In this document: piece by piece, positions 33,986 through 42,167 of the stretch | How positions within the stretch are numbered: position 1 is the stretch's first letter | How the letters are laid out: each line of letters opens with the position of its first letter | Source: Kangiella profundi | GTDB taxonomy: Bacteria; Pseudomonadota; Gammaproteobacteria; Enterobacterales; Kangiellaceae | DNA length: 64,000 nucleotides | NCBI RefSeq assembly: GCF_002838765.1 | Contig: NZ_CP025120.1 | Location: 1,612,001 to 1,676,000, forward strand | Direction: 5' to 3' | Translations under genes and position numbers: made by a program | The notes under the pieces: generated by a model | The model's input: only the letters and a program-made list of their open reading frames with translations | The model's database searches: none | Told to the model about the DNA's origin: nothing

Positions 33986-35359
33986 TTGGCAATTAGCGTT
34001 TTTGACATGTTCAGCATTGGTATCGGCCCATCCAGTTCGCACACGGTAGGTCCAATGCGAGCAGCGCATCGTTTTATTGAGTTTTTAACAGAGAAAAACC
34101 TTCTAGATTCTATTGGTCGAGTTAAGGCAGAACTTTATGGTTCATTGGGCGCAACCGGTAAAGGTCACGGCTCAGATAAAGCCGTTATGATTGGTCTTGA
34201 GGGTCACCTGCCAGAAGAAGTCGATCCAGATATTATTCCCGCTCGTTTAGAAACCATCCGTAGCGAAAAGAAAATTAAGTTGAACGGTACAACGGAACTT
34301 AAGTTCAACGAAGAAAAAGATCTCGTCATGCATCGCAGAAAATCATTACCTCGTCACTCTAATGGGATGATTTTCTTAGCCTTTGACAAAGACGGTAATG
34401 AGATTGCCAAGAAAACTTATTACTCGGTAGGGGGTGGCTTTGTCGTTAATGAAGATATTGATGCAGACACTCCAATTATGGAAGACGATACCAAGGTTAA
34501 ATATCCATTCACAACGGCAGCGGAACTTATCCAGACCTGTAAAGATGAGGGCATTTGTATTTCCACATTGATGCTCGAAAACGAAAAGTCCTGGCGTAGT
34601 GAAGAAGAAGTTAAATCTAAACTTCTGGAAATCTGGCACGTTATGGAAGACTGCATCAAACGCGGTTGTAATCGTGAAGGGATATTACCAGGTGGTTTAA
34701 AAGTTAAACGTCGAGCTCCCGGTATTTATCGAAAATTAAAATCCGATTCAAATGAAAACGATGTGCTACGCGCGATGGACTGGGTTGATCTATACGCGCT
34801 GGCAGTTAACGAAGAAAATGCTGCTGGGGGGCGCGTGGTTACCGCTCCCACCAATGGTGCTGCGGGAATTATCCCAGCCGTTCTTTTTTACTTCATGCGT
34901 TTTCATCAGAACGCCGATGAAAAAGCAGTCATTCGCTTCCTGCTGACTGCCGGTGCGATTGGTATTTTGTATAAGCTCAACGCTTCGATTTCTGGTGCAG
35001 AAGTTGGCTGTCAGGGAGAAGTGGGCGTAGCCTGCTCAATGGCTGCTGGTGCATTAACCGAAGTGATGGGTGGTAGCCCGCAGCAAGTAGAAAACGCTGC
35101 AGAAATAGGCATGGAGCATAACCTTGGCTTAACTTGCGATCCCGTTGGAGGATTGGTTCAGGTTCCTTGCATTGAACGTAACGCCATGGGCTCAGTAAAA
35201 GCCATTAACGCTGCCCGATTGGCGCTGCGTGGCGACGGAGAGCATAAAGTATCTCTGGATAAAGTGATCAAAACCATGTGGGATACAGGCATGGATATGC
35301 GTGATAAGTATAAAGAAACTGCTCGCGGTGGTTTAGCGGTTCATATTATTGAGTGTTAG
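33986..35359 (+). CDS. sdaA: L-serine ammonia-lyase
   Basis: 457-residue iron-sulfur L-serine dehydratase, deaminating L-serine to pyruvate. The N-terminal [20 protein letters not shown] is a hallmark. The C-terminal region [19 protein letters not shown] and [18 protein letters not shown] carries the cysteines for the 4Fe-4S cluster. The start is TTG at 33986, supported by GAGG at the usual distance and by the alignment with SdaA; no in-frame ATG upstream is plausible. Likely single gene; a GGGCGATTC/GAATCGCCC stem-loop follows. Confidence 0.95.
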   Translation: MAISVFDMFSIGIGPSSSHTVGPMRAAHRFIEFLTEKNLLDSIGRVKAELYGSLGATGKGHGSDKAVMIGLEGHLPEEVDPDIIPARLETIRSEKKIKLNGTTELKFNEEKDLVMHRRKSLPRHSNGMIFLAFDKDGNEIAKKTYYSVGGGFVVNEDIDADTPIMEDDTKVKYPFTTAAELIQTCKDEGICISTLMLENEKSWRSEEEVKSKLLEIWHVMEDCIKRGCNREGILPGGLKVKRRAPGIYRKLKSDSNENDVLRAMDWVDLYALAVNEENAAGGRVVTAPTNGAAGIIPAVLFYFMRFHQNADEKAVIRFLLTAGAIGILYKLNASISGAEVGCQGEVGVACSMAAGALTEVMGGSPQQVENAAEIGMEHNLGLTCDPVGGLVQVPCIERNAMGSVKAINAARLALRGDGEHKVSLDKVIKTMWDTGMDMRDKYKETARGGLAVHIIEC

Positions 35360-35369
35360 TTTAGTTATA

Positions 35370-35389
35370 GGGCGATTCACGAATCGCCC
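35370..35389 (+). terminator. Stem-loop after sdaA
   Basis: GGGCGATTC (35370-35378) and GAATCGCCC (35381-35389), a perfect 9-bp stem 10 bases beyond the sdaA stop. No T-run follows, so it may be a transcript-stabilising or factor-dependent end rather than a classical terminator. Confidence 0.45.
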
Positions 35390-35507
35390 CACTCACTCAT
35401 ACCTTCCCTGCCATGCTTCCTTAAATAGAAATAACTAACCCCTTCACTTTCTTTGCACAAACAGATTGCTATACTGAACATGTTTTTATTGGCAATTGAG
35501 GGAGCTT

Positions 35508-36404
35508 ATGCAAACAGTTTTGATTACAGGTGGTACCGGCTTTATTGGTCGTCATTTGATTCCTTTATTACAGAAGGACAATTACAAAATCATTGTTATC
35601 AGTAGAACCCCTTCTAAGTATGAGAATGATTTCTTTTTTAAGCATGTAGAACTGGTTAAGGACTTTAGTCAGGTCGAACATGCAGATATTGTCATTAACC
35701 TTGCAGGCGCCAACCTATCCGCTAAGCGATGGACCAACCAATACAAGCAAGAAATCGTAACCAGTCGGCTAGACACCACTCATGACCTCATTGACTGGTT
35801 CTCTAGGCAGGAACAGAAACCCCACACACTGATTAGTGGCTCAGCCATTGGTTTCTATGGCGCACGCGGCAATGACATATTAGATGAGAGCTCAACCTCC
35901 GGTAGCGCATCCGAATTTCAGGTCAGGCTTTGCAGCCAATGGGAAGATGCAGCCTATCGTGCGGAGGGTTTTGGTGTTCGTGTTTGTTGCATTCGTACTG
36001 GTGTTGTACTGGGTGATGAGGGAGCACTTCCTCAAATGGCCTTACCGTTTAAGTTTGGGCTTGGTGGCAAGCTAGGCTCAGGCAATCAGTATTTCTCCTG
36101 GATTCATATTAACGATCATGTCCGTGCACTCATGCACTTGATTCACAATAAAGATTTACAAGGTTCTTTTAATCTGACCGCACCCAATCCTGTTACCAAC
36201 GAAGTTTTAACTAAAACACTTGGTAAGGTACTAAACCGCCCTACTTTTATGACAGTTCCTGGATTCGCCTTGAAGCTTACTGTTGGTGAAATGGCTAAAA
36301 TATTACTGACAGGTCAGAGAGTGATTCCGAAAAAACTGGAAGAGTCAGGGTTTGAGTTTGAATATCCAGAATTGGAACAGGCTCTAACTCAGATCTTAAA
36401 ATAA
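35508..36404 (+). CDS. yfcH: TIGR01777 family NAD-dependent epimerase/dehydratase
   Basis: 298 residues of the YfcH/SulA-like extended SDR group. The GGTGFIGRH Rossmann motif begins at residue 8, with VINLAGANLSAKRWT and SGSAIGFYGARGND typical of TIGR01777. The C-terminal DUF1731 domain is present near 250-300. Its physiological substrate is unknown. ATG 35508 has GAGGGAG directly upstream; the earlier TTG at 35496 was rejected. Confidence 0.88.
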   Translation: MQTVLITGGTGFIGRHLIPLLQKDNYKIIVISRTPSKYENDFFFKHVELVKDFSQVEHADIVINLAGANLSAKRWTNQYKQEIVTSRLDTTHDLIDWFSRQEQKPHTLISGSAIGFYGARGNDILDESSTSGSASEFQVRLCSQWEDAAYRAEGFGVRVCCIRTGVVLGDEGALPQMALPFKFGLGGKLGSGNQYFSWIHINDHVRALMHLIHNKDLQGSFNLTAPNPVTNEVLTKTLGKVLNRPTFMTVPGFALKLTVGEMAKILLTGQRVIPKKLEESGFEFEYPELEQALTQILK

Positions 36405-36432
36405 AAAAGCCCCTGCATTGGGCAGAGGCTTT
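36403..36432 (-). terminator. Bidirectional-type terminator between yfcH and the amidohydrolase gene
   Basis: AAAGCC and CTGC (36406-36416) pair with GCAG and GGCTTT (36422-36432), with one internal mismatch. On the minus strand a T-run follows, so it ends the amidohydrolase gene that stops at 36439; on the plus strand the stem sits directly after the yfcH stop. Confidence 0.78.
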
Positions 36433-36438
36433 AGCATA

Positions 36439-37989
36439 TTATTGCTTAGTATTTTTGGCTTTTTCTACTAGCGCTCTGACGTCCTCTCTCAGTTTGCGCG
36501 CATCAAAAATGATGCCGTCTTTAATGGTGTACTTCACACCACCTACTCGCTGCGGAACATTATCAAGCCCTAGACGATAATGGCCTGTGCCATATAACAC
36601 CTTAAAGTTCGCGATAGGATTTTCTTCAATAATCACTAAGTCAGCATATTTACCTGGGCGTAATGAACCAACTTTATCATCCATACCCAGTGCTTCAGCG
36701 CCATTTAAAGTCGCAGCTTGAATCACTTCTAGCGGATGAAAGCCAGCTTCCTGTAGCAATTCAAACTCACGAATCAGGCCAAAGCCAAATATTTTGTAGA
36801 TATAACCGGTATCTGAACCCGTAGTTACCCGCCCACCATGATTTTTATAGTCATTTAAAAAACTCATCCAGATACGATAGTTTTCTTTCCAGTCAATTTC
36901 GTTCTGAGTCGTCCAGTCAAAGAAATAGGAACCATGCGAATGACGATTTGGCTCAAAGAACTCAAGTAGTTTTGGATGAGTGTATTCATCATGCCACTCG
37001 GCTTCGCGTTCACGCATAACATCGCGACTGGCTTCATAGATAGTCAAAGTCGGATTGATGGTAAAGTCGAGTTCGATTAATTCATCACGAACCGCATTCC
37101 AGCGGTCACTCCCTTTTTTAGCAGCCTGTTGCCAGAGACGACCAGCTTCGGTAAAGCGATGAGATTCATCATTATAGTTATAGTCGAGCGGGTAATCCTG
37201 AATGGTTTTATCAGTAAATAATGCTTCTGGTAGACCGTACCAGTGCTCCATAGAGGTTAATCCCAAACGCGCTGAATCCAGCGCATTGGTGCCATACACA
37301 TTGAGCTGAGCATGGTGCATCATGGTTCCCAGACCCTGCTTAGCAGCCTCATCAAGGGCTGCCTCCATCATCTCCTTAGGCAAACCGAAGAATTTAATCC
37401 CCGCAGCGCCCTCATCCGCAACGTGTCTAACCCATTTACGAGCTTCTTGTGGTGTAGTTATTTCTTTATCCCAGCCCATTCCGAAACCAATGTAGGGAAC
37501 AATTCTAGGAGCGGTAATCTTATTCTGCTGGCTCTGTTTCTGATGCTTTAAAGTCCAGTCAAGGCCATTAAAGCTGCCTGGCTCACGAATTGTGGTAATA
37601 CCATGGGCAAGCCACAATTTAAAAGGATATTCAGCAGGCAAACCGTCAACACTACCAGCAATATGAGCGTGCATATCGACAAAACCCGGTAGAACATAAT
37701 GACCACTGATATCCATCACCTTGTCATTAGGTCCAGCTTTAGGTCGCTTAGATTCATCAATGGCAACTCCGGGAGCACCAACTGAACGGATACTCTTAAT
37801 GGTATTGCCTTCAATGATGATATCCACCGGACCAGTTGGGGGTGCACCTTCACCATTAATAATGATACCGCCGCGAAGGATTAGCCGTTTGAACGGACCT
37901 TCACCTTCTTTGCGTTCTGGTGCATCAATGGTTGCTGCAATTGTGCTGAAACTGATAAAAAGAAAGACTGCTGAAATTATGTGTTTCAT
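36439..37989 (-). CDS. Exported amidohydrolase family protein
   Basis: 516 residues with a signal peptide (MKHIISAVFLFISFSTIAA). The metal-dependent hydrolase fold of the amidohydrolase superfamily is clear: the HxH of DMHAHIAGSV, a Lys that would carry a carbamate (GIKFFGLP), MHHAQL and HWYG histidines, and the Asp of TGSDTGY, all in the proper order, so a binuclear or mononuclear active site is expected. Composite urease/imidazolonepropionase type. Substrate unknown; exported location fits peptide- or amide-derived nutrients. Single gene, ends at a shared terminator. Confidence 0.85.
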   Translation of the reverse strand: MKHIISAVFLFISFSTIAATIDAPERKEGEGPFKRLILRGGIIINGEGAPPTGPVDIIIEGNTIKSIRSVGAPGVAIDESKRPKAGPNDKVMDISGHYVLPGFVDMHAHIAGSVDGLPAEYPFKLWLAHGITTIREPGSFNGLDWTLKHQKQSQQNKITAPRIVPYIGFGMGWDKEITTPQEARKWVRHVADEGAAGIKFFGLPKEMMEAALDEAAKQGLGTMMHHAQLNVYGTNALDSARLGLTSMEHWYGLPEALFTDKTIQDYPLDYNYNDESHRFTEAGRLWQQAAKKGSDRWNAVRDELIELDFTINPTLTIYEASRDVMREREAEWHDEYTHPKLLEFFEPNRHSHGSYFFDWTTQNEIDWKENYRIWMSFLNDYKNHGGRVTTGSDTGYIYKIFGFGLIREFELLQEAGFHPLEVIQAATLNGAEALGMDDKVGSLRPGKYADLVIIEENPIANFKVLYGTGHYRLGLDNVPQRVGGVKYTIKDGIIFDARKLREDVRALVEKAKNTKQ

Positions 37990-38131
37990 GCTGATTTCCC
38001 GCTTCTATCTTGCTGATTATTCATTAAAAAGTATTCAGCAAGATGCCCGAATCAGTAGTAAATAGCAAGCCAGTAGATGTAACGAACTTTATGTTTGGGG
38101 AAACGAAAAGGTAATTGGTTTGAATAGCTAG

Positions 38132-39043
38132 TTATTGTGCTTTCTTCTTGTTGATAACGCCATTTGGCACGTGTCCACTGGCAATATGCTCTTTGGCACG
38201 TTCAATATGGCCTTCCTGATCATCAAAGAAGACATCAGCACCAAAGGCTTTAAGGAACCGAGTTTTATCCATACCGCCTAAAAATAGGGCTTCGTCGATA
38301 CGAATATCCCAGTAACGTAATGTTCTTATGACTCTCTCATGAGCTGGCGCTGACCTTGCGGTTACTAATGCCGTACGAATCGGGCAATCTTCTGTCCCAA
38401 ATTCTTTTTGCAATTTGTGCAATGCTGCCAGGAAGTTTTTAAATGGGCCGCCTTCCAGGGGCTTTTGAGCAGAAGCCTTTTCATGCTTGGTGAACTCTTC
38501 CAGCCCACCGCTTTGGAAAATCTGCTCAGACTCATCGGAAAACAGTACCGCATCGCCATCAAATGCAAACTTGATAATGTCACTTTCATTGCTCGCCTGA
38601 GTTGGCGCAACAATCGTCGCTGCAGCGATTCCAGCTTCTATCGCTTGGGTAACGTCAACTGGGTTAGTTGAGAGAAATAAATGTGCTCCAAATGCTTCAG
38701 CATAAAGATAAGGGCTATTGCCAGAAGTGAAAGCCGCACGGGTAATTTGCAGCCGATGGTTTTCAATGGAATTGAACACGCGCAAGCCGGTATCGGCACT
38801 GTTGCGAGAAAGAAGTATCACTTCGACGCGTGGTTTATCTTTAGCTCCATCATTTAATGCAAGAAGCTTCCGGACCAGACCAAAAGCAGCACCAGGCTTG
38901 AGTAGCTCATCCTCATGATCTATCTGGTATTGGGCATAACTGTTTACGCCTTTCTCCATGTAAATTCGATGGCTTTCTGCCAAATCAAATAAGGCAGTTG
39001 ACGATATGGCAATTACCAAAGTGTCTTTAAAATCCATCGGCAT
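38132..39043 (-). CDS. 5'-nucleotidase (cytosolic type, PF06189)
   Basis: 303 residues resembling the bacterial 5'-nucleotidase family related to eukaryotic NT5C1. The N-terminal DTLVIAISSTALFDL, the HxD-like segment and the HAD-like C-terminal region (LVTARSAPAHERVIRTLRYW ... DVFFDDQEGHIERAKEH) are all recognisable. It removes 5'-phosphate from nucleoside monophosphates. A terminator or promoter in the gap to MlaA was not found; the MlaA gene starts 36 bases downstream, in the same direction, so the two may be one unit. Confidence 0.82.
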   Translation of the reverse strand: MPMDFKDTLVIAISSTALFDLAESHRIYMEKGVNSYAQYQIDHEDELLKPGAAFGLVRKLLALNDGAKDKPRVEVILLSRNSADTGLRVFNSIENHRLQITRAAFTSGNSPYLYAEAFGAHLFLSTNPVDVTQAIEAGIAAATIVAPTQASNESDIIKFAFDGDAVLFSDESEQIFQSGGLEEFTKHEKASAQKPLEGGPFKNFLAALHKLQKEFGTEDCPIRTALVTARSAPAHERVIRTLRYWDIRIDEALFLGGMDKTRFLKAFGADVFFDDQEGHIERAKEHIASGHVPNGVINKKKAQ

Positions 39044-39078
39044 GGTGTTTTTATCCCGTATGTAGAGCTTTTATTAAA

Positions 39079-39807
39079 TTACCAGTCTTCACAGTCTTCT
39101 TCAAACTCACAATCATCCTCAATTGGTGGACGACCATCGTAGATTAAGAACTCTCGGCGCTGTAAATAAGCATCTCTAACCAGAGAGTACTCATCCAATG
39201 CTTGCTCCAACTGTTCCTCTAGCGGCAACAATTCGGCGCGTGTCTGAATTAAATCTAACGCTCTTAAGCTCCACTCAGTTTGTGAGTCATTCAGCTCATC
39301 ATAGGGACTGTATAACGCAGCTTTATCGACAGCAAAACCTATACCATCACGAGCAGTTGATGGACCGATAAAAGGCAACATCAAGTATGGCCCTGAGTCA
39401 AAACCCCATGTAGCAAGGGTTTGACCAAAGTCTTCTTTTTCTTGCTCAAGCCCCATCTCTGTCGCAGGATCAAGAAAACCCGCCAAGCCTAATGTACTAT
39501 TAATTAAGAAGCGACCTGTATCGCGTCCCGCCTTACCAAATTTGGCCTGAAGTAAGTCATTGATGATAGTTTCAATTTCACCCAGGTTACTGAAAAAGTT
39601 AGAGATACCCTTTTCAATGGGATCAGGGGTTATTGCCTGATAGCCTTCGGCGGTTGGCTTAAGAATTGCCTTATCAATGGCACGGTTGAATTCCCAGACA
39701 CCACGATTATATTCTTCATATGGGTCTTTAGGATTTGATGAGTCAGTTGTCGCACAAGCAGATAAGGTTAAAACACTTAAAACCAATAATAATCGGTTAA
39801 ACTTCAT
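39079..39807 (-). CDS. mlaA: MlaA family outer-membrane lipoprotein
   Basis: 242 residues; lipobox LSAC, Cys18. MlaA works with porins and the MlaFEDB/MlaC system to remove misplaced phospholipids from the outer leaflet of the outer membrane. The motifs DPYEEYNRGVWEFNRAID, GRFLINSTLGLAGFLDPA and the GPYLMLPFIGPSTARDGIG loop are typical. The extended acidic C-terminus (DCEFEEDCEDW) contains two cysteines and is unlike the E. coli protein. The other Mla genes are not in the window. A short inverted repeat TGGCGCAA/TTGCGCCA (39831-39866) lies upstream. Confidence 0.9.
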   Translation of the reverse strand: MKFNRLLLVLSVLTLSACATTDSSNPKDPYEEYNRGVWEFNRAIDKAILKPTAEGYQAITPDPIEKGISNFFSNLGEIETIINDLLQAKFGKAGRDTGRFLINSTLGLAGFLDPATEMGLEQEKEDFGQTLATWGFDSGPYLMLPFIGPSTARDGIGFAVDKAALYSPYDELNDSQTEWSLRALDLIQTRAELLPLEEQLEQALDEYSLVRDAYLQRREFLIYDGRPPIEDDCEFEEDCEDW

Positions 39808-39896
39808 TATTTAGTCCTTTGGTATTTCTATGGCGCAATAATAAAGGTTTCGATTGGTTTGCGCCAGTTCTGTTATTGGAGTTTGCAGGCCTTAAT

Positions 39897-40685
39897 TCAA
39901 GAATTGACACCTAAAATCACATCACGCTGTAGCAGGCTATCAAGCATTTGCTTGCCACCCTCGATTAACTGCTGAGGGTTAGGAAACTGAGTTTCTACAG
40001 CGAGTTGCTGTAATGCCTGCTGGCCAGTTATTTGACTACCCTGCTCAAGATGTTCAAGGAAAATCTGCAATAAACGGAAGGTAAAAAGATTAGTCTCCAT
40101 GAACTCAATCTTATGTTTCCTATCACGACAGATGATTAAAAACGTTGGCTGCTCCGGCTTTTCTTCTGGAATATAAGCCTTGCCAATTCGATGAACAGGA
40201 AACTCATAGGCATTTGCTACAGCTAATGGCGAGATTACAATGTTCTGATTAAACAGGTCACCATTTCTATCGTGTGGAATAGCCAAAATATCCTGGTTAT
40301 TGGCTAAAAGCGAAACCTCCATCCACTCCCAATGCGCTAGCTCTGTCATGAAAGGATAGTCATCTTGCTCAGGATCGCGCTCATTTGATAAATAATTTAG
40401 GAACTCAGCGGAAATATCAGCAAAATAAGGTGAATGCGCTCGGTGTTCAGTGAAAAAGCTACGCACCATGCGGTGCCATTTATCATCAGCAATTAATGAC
40501 CGTAATATAGGGAAACTGTTTGCGCAAAAGTTTTGGATATTGTTATAAAACAGGTCCTGGTAAACCTTCATTCTTCGGGCTTCAATGCCCTCTGGTGCCT
40601 GATATTTTGCAGGGTTACGAAGATTTTTCGCGAATTCATATTGAATCTGTTGGAATTTAGGCAATTCAGAATGTTTATTCATCAT
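39897..40685 (-). CDS. bufC: DUF2063 RiPP partner protein (HvfC/BufC)
   Basis: 262 residues with the N-terminal DUF2063 domain (about 10-110; LPKFQQIQYEFAKNLRNP) and a C-terminal, mostly helical domain. HvfC/BufC proteins bind the precursor peptide and the MNIO enzyme and are needed for modification. It is third in the cluster, eight bases after bufB, with AGGAG ahead of the ATG. Function is from family; whether this protein presents this precursor is inferred. Confidence 0.9.
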   Translation of the reverse strand: MMNKHSELPKFQQIQYEFAKNLRNPAKYQAPEGIEARRMKVYQDLFYNNIQNFCANSFPILRSLIADDKWHRMVRSFFTEHRAHSPYFADISAEFLNYLSNERDPEQDDYPFMTELAHWEWMEVSLLANNQDILAIPHDRNGDLFNQNIVISPLAVANAYEFPVHRIGKAYIPEEKPEQPTFLIICRDRKHKIEFMETNLFTFRLLQIFLEHLEQGSQITGQQALQQLAVETQFPNPQQLIEGGKQMLDSLLQRDVILGVNS

Positions 40686-40691
40686 GAACTC

Positions 40692-41537
40692 CTAAGCGAT
40701 AGCAGCAGTAACTTGTTGGTATTTGTTTTGTAGTGCTTTTATCTGTTCAACTTCCTTCAGTAACTTGGCCATAATAGGAATATTGAAATCACGCTCTAAC
40801 AATGTCGGGAACACACCAAACTGTTGATAAGCTAAATCCAGCAGGTTCCAAACCTCAGGTTTGACATCTGAGCCATGAGTATCAACTTTAAGGTCTTCAG
40901 CCTCATCATAATGACCAGCAATATGGCCGTAGGCAATCCGCTCTTTGGGTAAAGCCTTGAGAAACTGTTCAGGGTTGTACTTATGGTTAATGCTGTTTAC
41001 GTAAATATTATTAACGTCTAACAGTAATTTGCAATCCGCCTCTTCCAGTACAGCGAGTAGAAACTCCAACTCACTCATTTCCTGACCGGGAGCCGCATAG
41101 TAAGACACATTTTCCATAGCAATTTGCTGACCAATAATATCCTGTACCTGTTGAATACGTTTGGCGACGTAATGAACAGCTTCCTCAGTAAAAGGAATTG
41201 GCATAAGGTCATACATATGACCATCATCACTACAGTAGCTTAAGTGCTCGCTGTAGCACTGAATGTCATAGGTCTTAATGAATTCCGCTACTTGCTTAAC
41301 AAAATCAGTATCAAGTGGGGTTGGTCCACCGATAGATAGGGATAGTCCATGGATAACAAAAGGGAACCGCTCTGCGTAACGTTTAAACTGGTCCTTTAGT
41401 CGACCACCATAAGGAATCCAGTTTTCAGGAGCCACCTCCATAAAGTCAACTACTGATCGATCGAGTGCGTCATACTCGCCAAGAAAATCTCGACGAAGTC
41501 CTAATCCTGCACCTGTAATCAGTTTTTGTTGTTTCAC
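40692..41537 (-). CDS. bufB: DUF692 multinuclear non-heme iron oxidative enzyme (HvfB/BufB)
   Basis: 281 residues of the MNIO (DUF692) family: TIM-barrel enzymes with two or three iron atoms that use O2 to modify peptide cysteines (MbnB, TglH, HvfB). Candidate metal ligands are visible: His63 (VIHGLSLSIGG), Glu97/His98 (YSEHLSY), Glu142 (MENVSYY), Asp174 and Asn176 (DVNNIYV), His205/His209 (GHIAGH) and His221 (DTHGSD). The start is GTG 41537, with GGAG nine bases upstream. Preceded by the precursor gene, followed by bufC, so it most likely converts the EGKCG cysteines. The exact product here is not deducible. Confidence 0.93.
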   Translation of the reverse strand: MKQQKLITGAGLGLRRDFLGEYDALDRSVVDFMEVAPENWIPYGGRLKDQFKRYAERFPFVIHGLSLSIGGPTPLDTDFVKQVAEFIKTYDIQCYSEHLSYCSDDGHMYDLMPIPFTEEAVHYVAKRIQQVQDIIGQQIAMENVSYYAAPGQEMSELEFLLAVLEEADCKLLLDVNNIYVNSINHKYNPEQFLKALPKERIAYGHIAGHYDEAEDLKVDTHGSDVKPEVWNLLDLAYQQFGVFPTLLERDFNIPIMAKLLKEVEQIKALQNKYQQVTAAIA

Positions 41538-41611
41538 TATTGCTCCAGAAAGAGTTATTTGAAGGGAAAGTGGCGACCGGAGTCGCCACTAAGAAGATTT
41601 GTAATTTGTGA

Positions 41612-42007
41612 TTAGCTTAAGCCACCACATTTACCTTCTTCGGTTTTCTCAGCTTTTTCTTCGCCGCATTTGCCTTCACCGCATTTGCCTTCACCGCATT
41701 TGCCTTCGCCGCATTTGCCTTCTTCAGCTTTCTCGGCTTTTTCTTCGCCGCACTTACCTTCACCGCATTTGCCTTCGCCGCATTTGCCTTCTTCAGCTTT
41801 CTCGGCTTTTTCTTCGCCGCACTTACCTTCACCACATTTGCCTTCGCCATCTTTACCATGGCCATCAAACATAGAAAGGTTATAACCAGACTGTAAGTCA
41901 TTTAAAGTGAATGGGTTTTCGCCAGCGGTTGCTGTGCCGATTGCTGTAGAAGCAGCTAGTGAAGCAGATACTACTAAGGCTAACTTGGTTTTATCTTTGT
42001 TTAACAT
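41612..42007 (-). CDS. bufA: Multi-EGKCG RiPP precursor (HvfA/bufferin type)
   Basis: 131 residues. A signal peptide (LALVVSASLAASTAIGTATA) ends near residue 28, followed by a short leader (ENPFTLNDLQSGYNLSMFDG) and then ten EGKCG motifs with Cys at 58, 63, 76, 81, 86, 99, 104, 109, 114 and 127. Blocks of 2, 3, 4 and 1 motifs are separated by EEKAEKAE or EEKAEKTE. There are no other cysteines. In HvfA/bufferin systems the MNIO enzyme and its partner change EGKCG cysteines to oxazole-type groups and the peptide binds copper. ATG has TAGGAG upstream. Plus-strand readings here (41608-41885) are repeat artefacts. Confidence 0.93.
   Translation of the reverse strand: MLNKDKTKLALVVSASLAASTAIGTATAGENPFTLNDLQSGYNLSMFDGHGKDGEGKCGEGKCGEEKAEKAEEGKCGEGKCGEGKCGEEKAEKAEEGKCGEGKCGEGKCGEGKCGEEKAEKTEEGKCGGLS
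41640..41846. repeat. 15-bp tandem repeats encoding EGKCG
   Basis: Ten 15-base units (consensus on the plus strand TTCACCGCATTTGCC) coding EGKCG, interrupted by 24-base spacers coding EEKAEKAE/T. The spacer-plus-three-unit segments around 41720-41780 and 41790-41840 are almost identical, pointing to recent duplication. The unit number may vary between strains. Confidence 0.85.
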
Positions 42008-42065
42008 ATGAATTGACTCCTAACGTGTTGTAAAAAAACTATTATGAATAGTTAATATTCAGGTT

Positions 42066-42094
42066 TTAGACCAACCTAATCGCTATTTGTTACA
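42066..42094 (-). promoter_or_regulatory. Candidate ECF-type promoter of bufABC
   Basis: On the minus strand TGTAAC (42089-42094) and GTCTAA (42066-42071), separated by 17 bases, sit 59 bases upstream of the bufA ATG. ECF-controlled promoters often use a -35 with AAC and a -10 like GTCTAA or CGTCTA. No ECF sigma gene is in the window, and sigma-70-like alternatives are not better. Inference. Confidence 0.3.
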
Positions 42095-42167
42095 TAAAAT
42101 TAATAGCTTAACAACAAATTTCCACCATTCCCTGTGAAAGTCACGTCAAAACAAGAGAGGATCGAAC

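Noticed and set aside
39831..39866. TGGCGCAA/TTGCGCCA inverted repeat as terminator of bufC
   Set aside because: 20-base loop and no T-run; listed only within the mlaA entry.
41640..41846. Regular repeats considered as a CRISPR array
   Set aside because: Units are 15 bases, directly joined, in frame within a gene; there are no unique spacers and no cas genes.
41608..41885. Several plus- and minus-strand ORFs over the EGKCG repeat
   Set aside because: They are out-of-frame readings of the 15-base repeats (IC/LH- or AK-rich) with no start signals; only the bufA frame has a signal peptide and ribosome-binding site.
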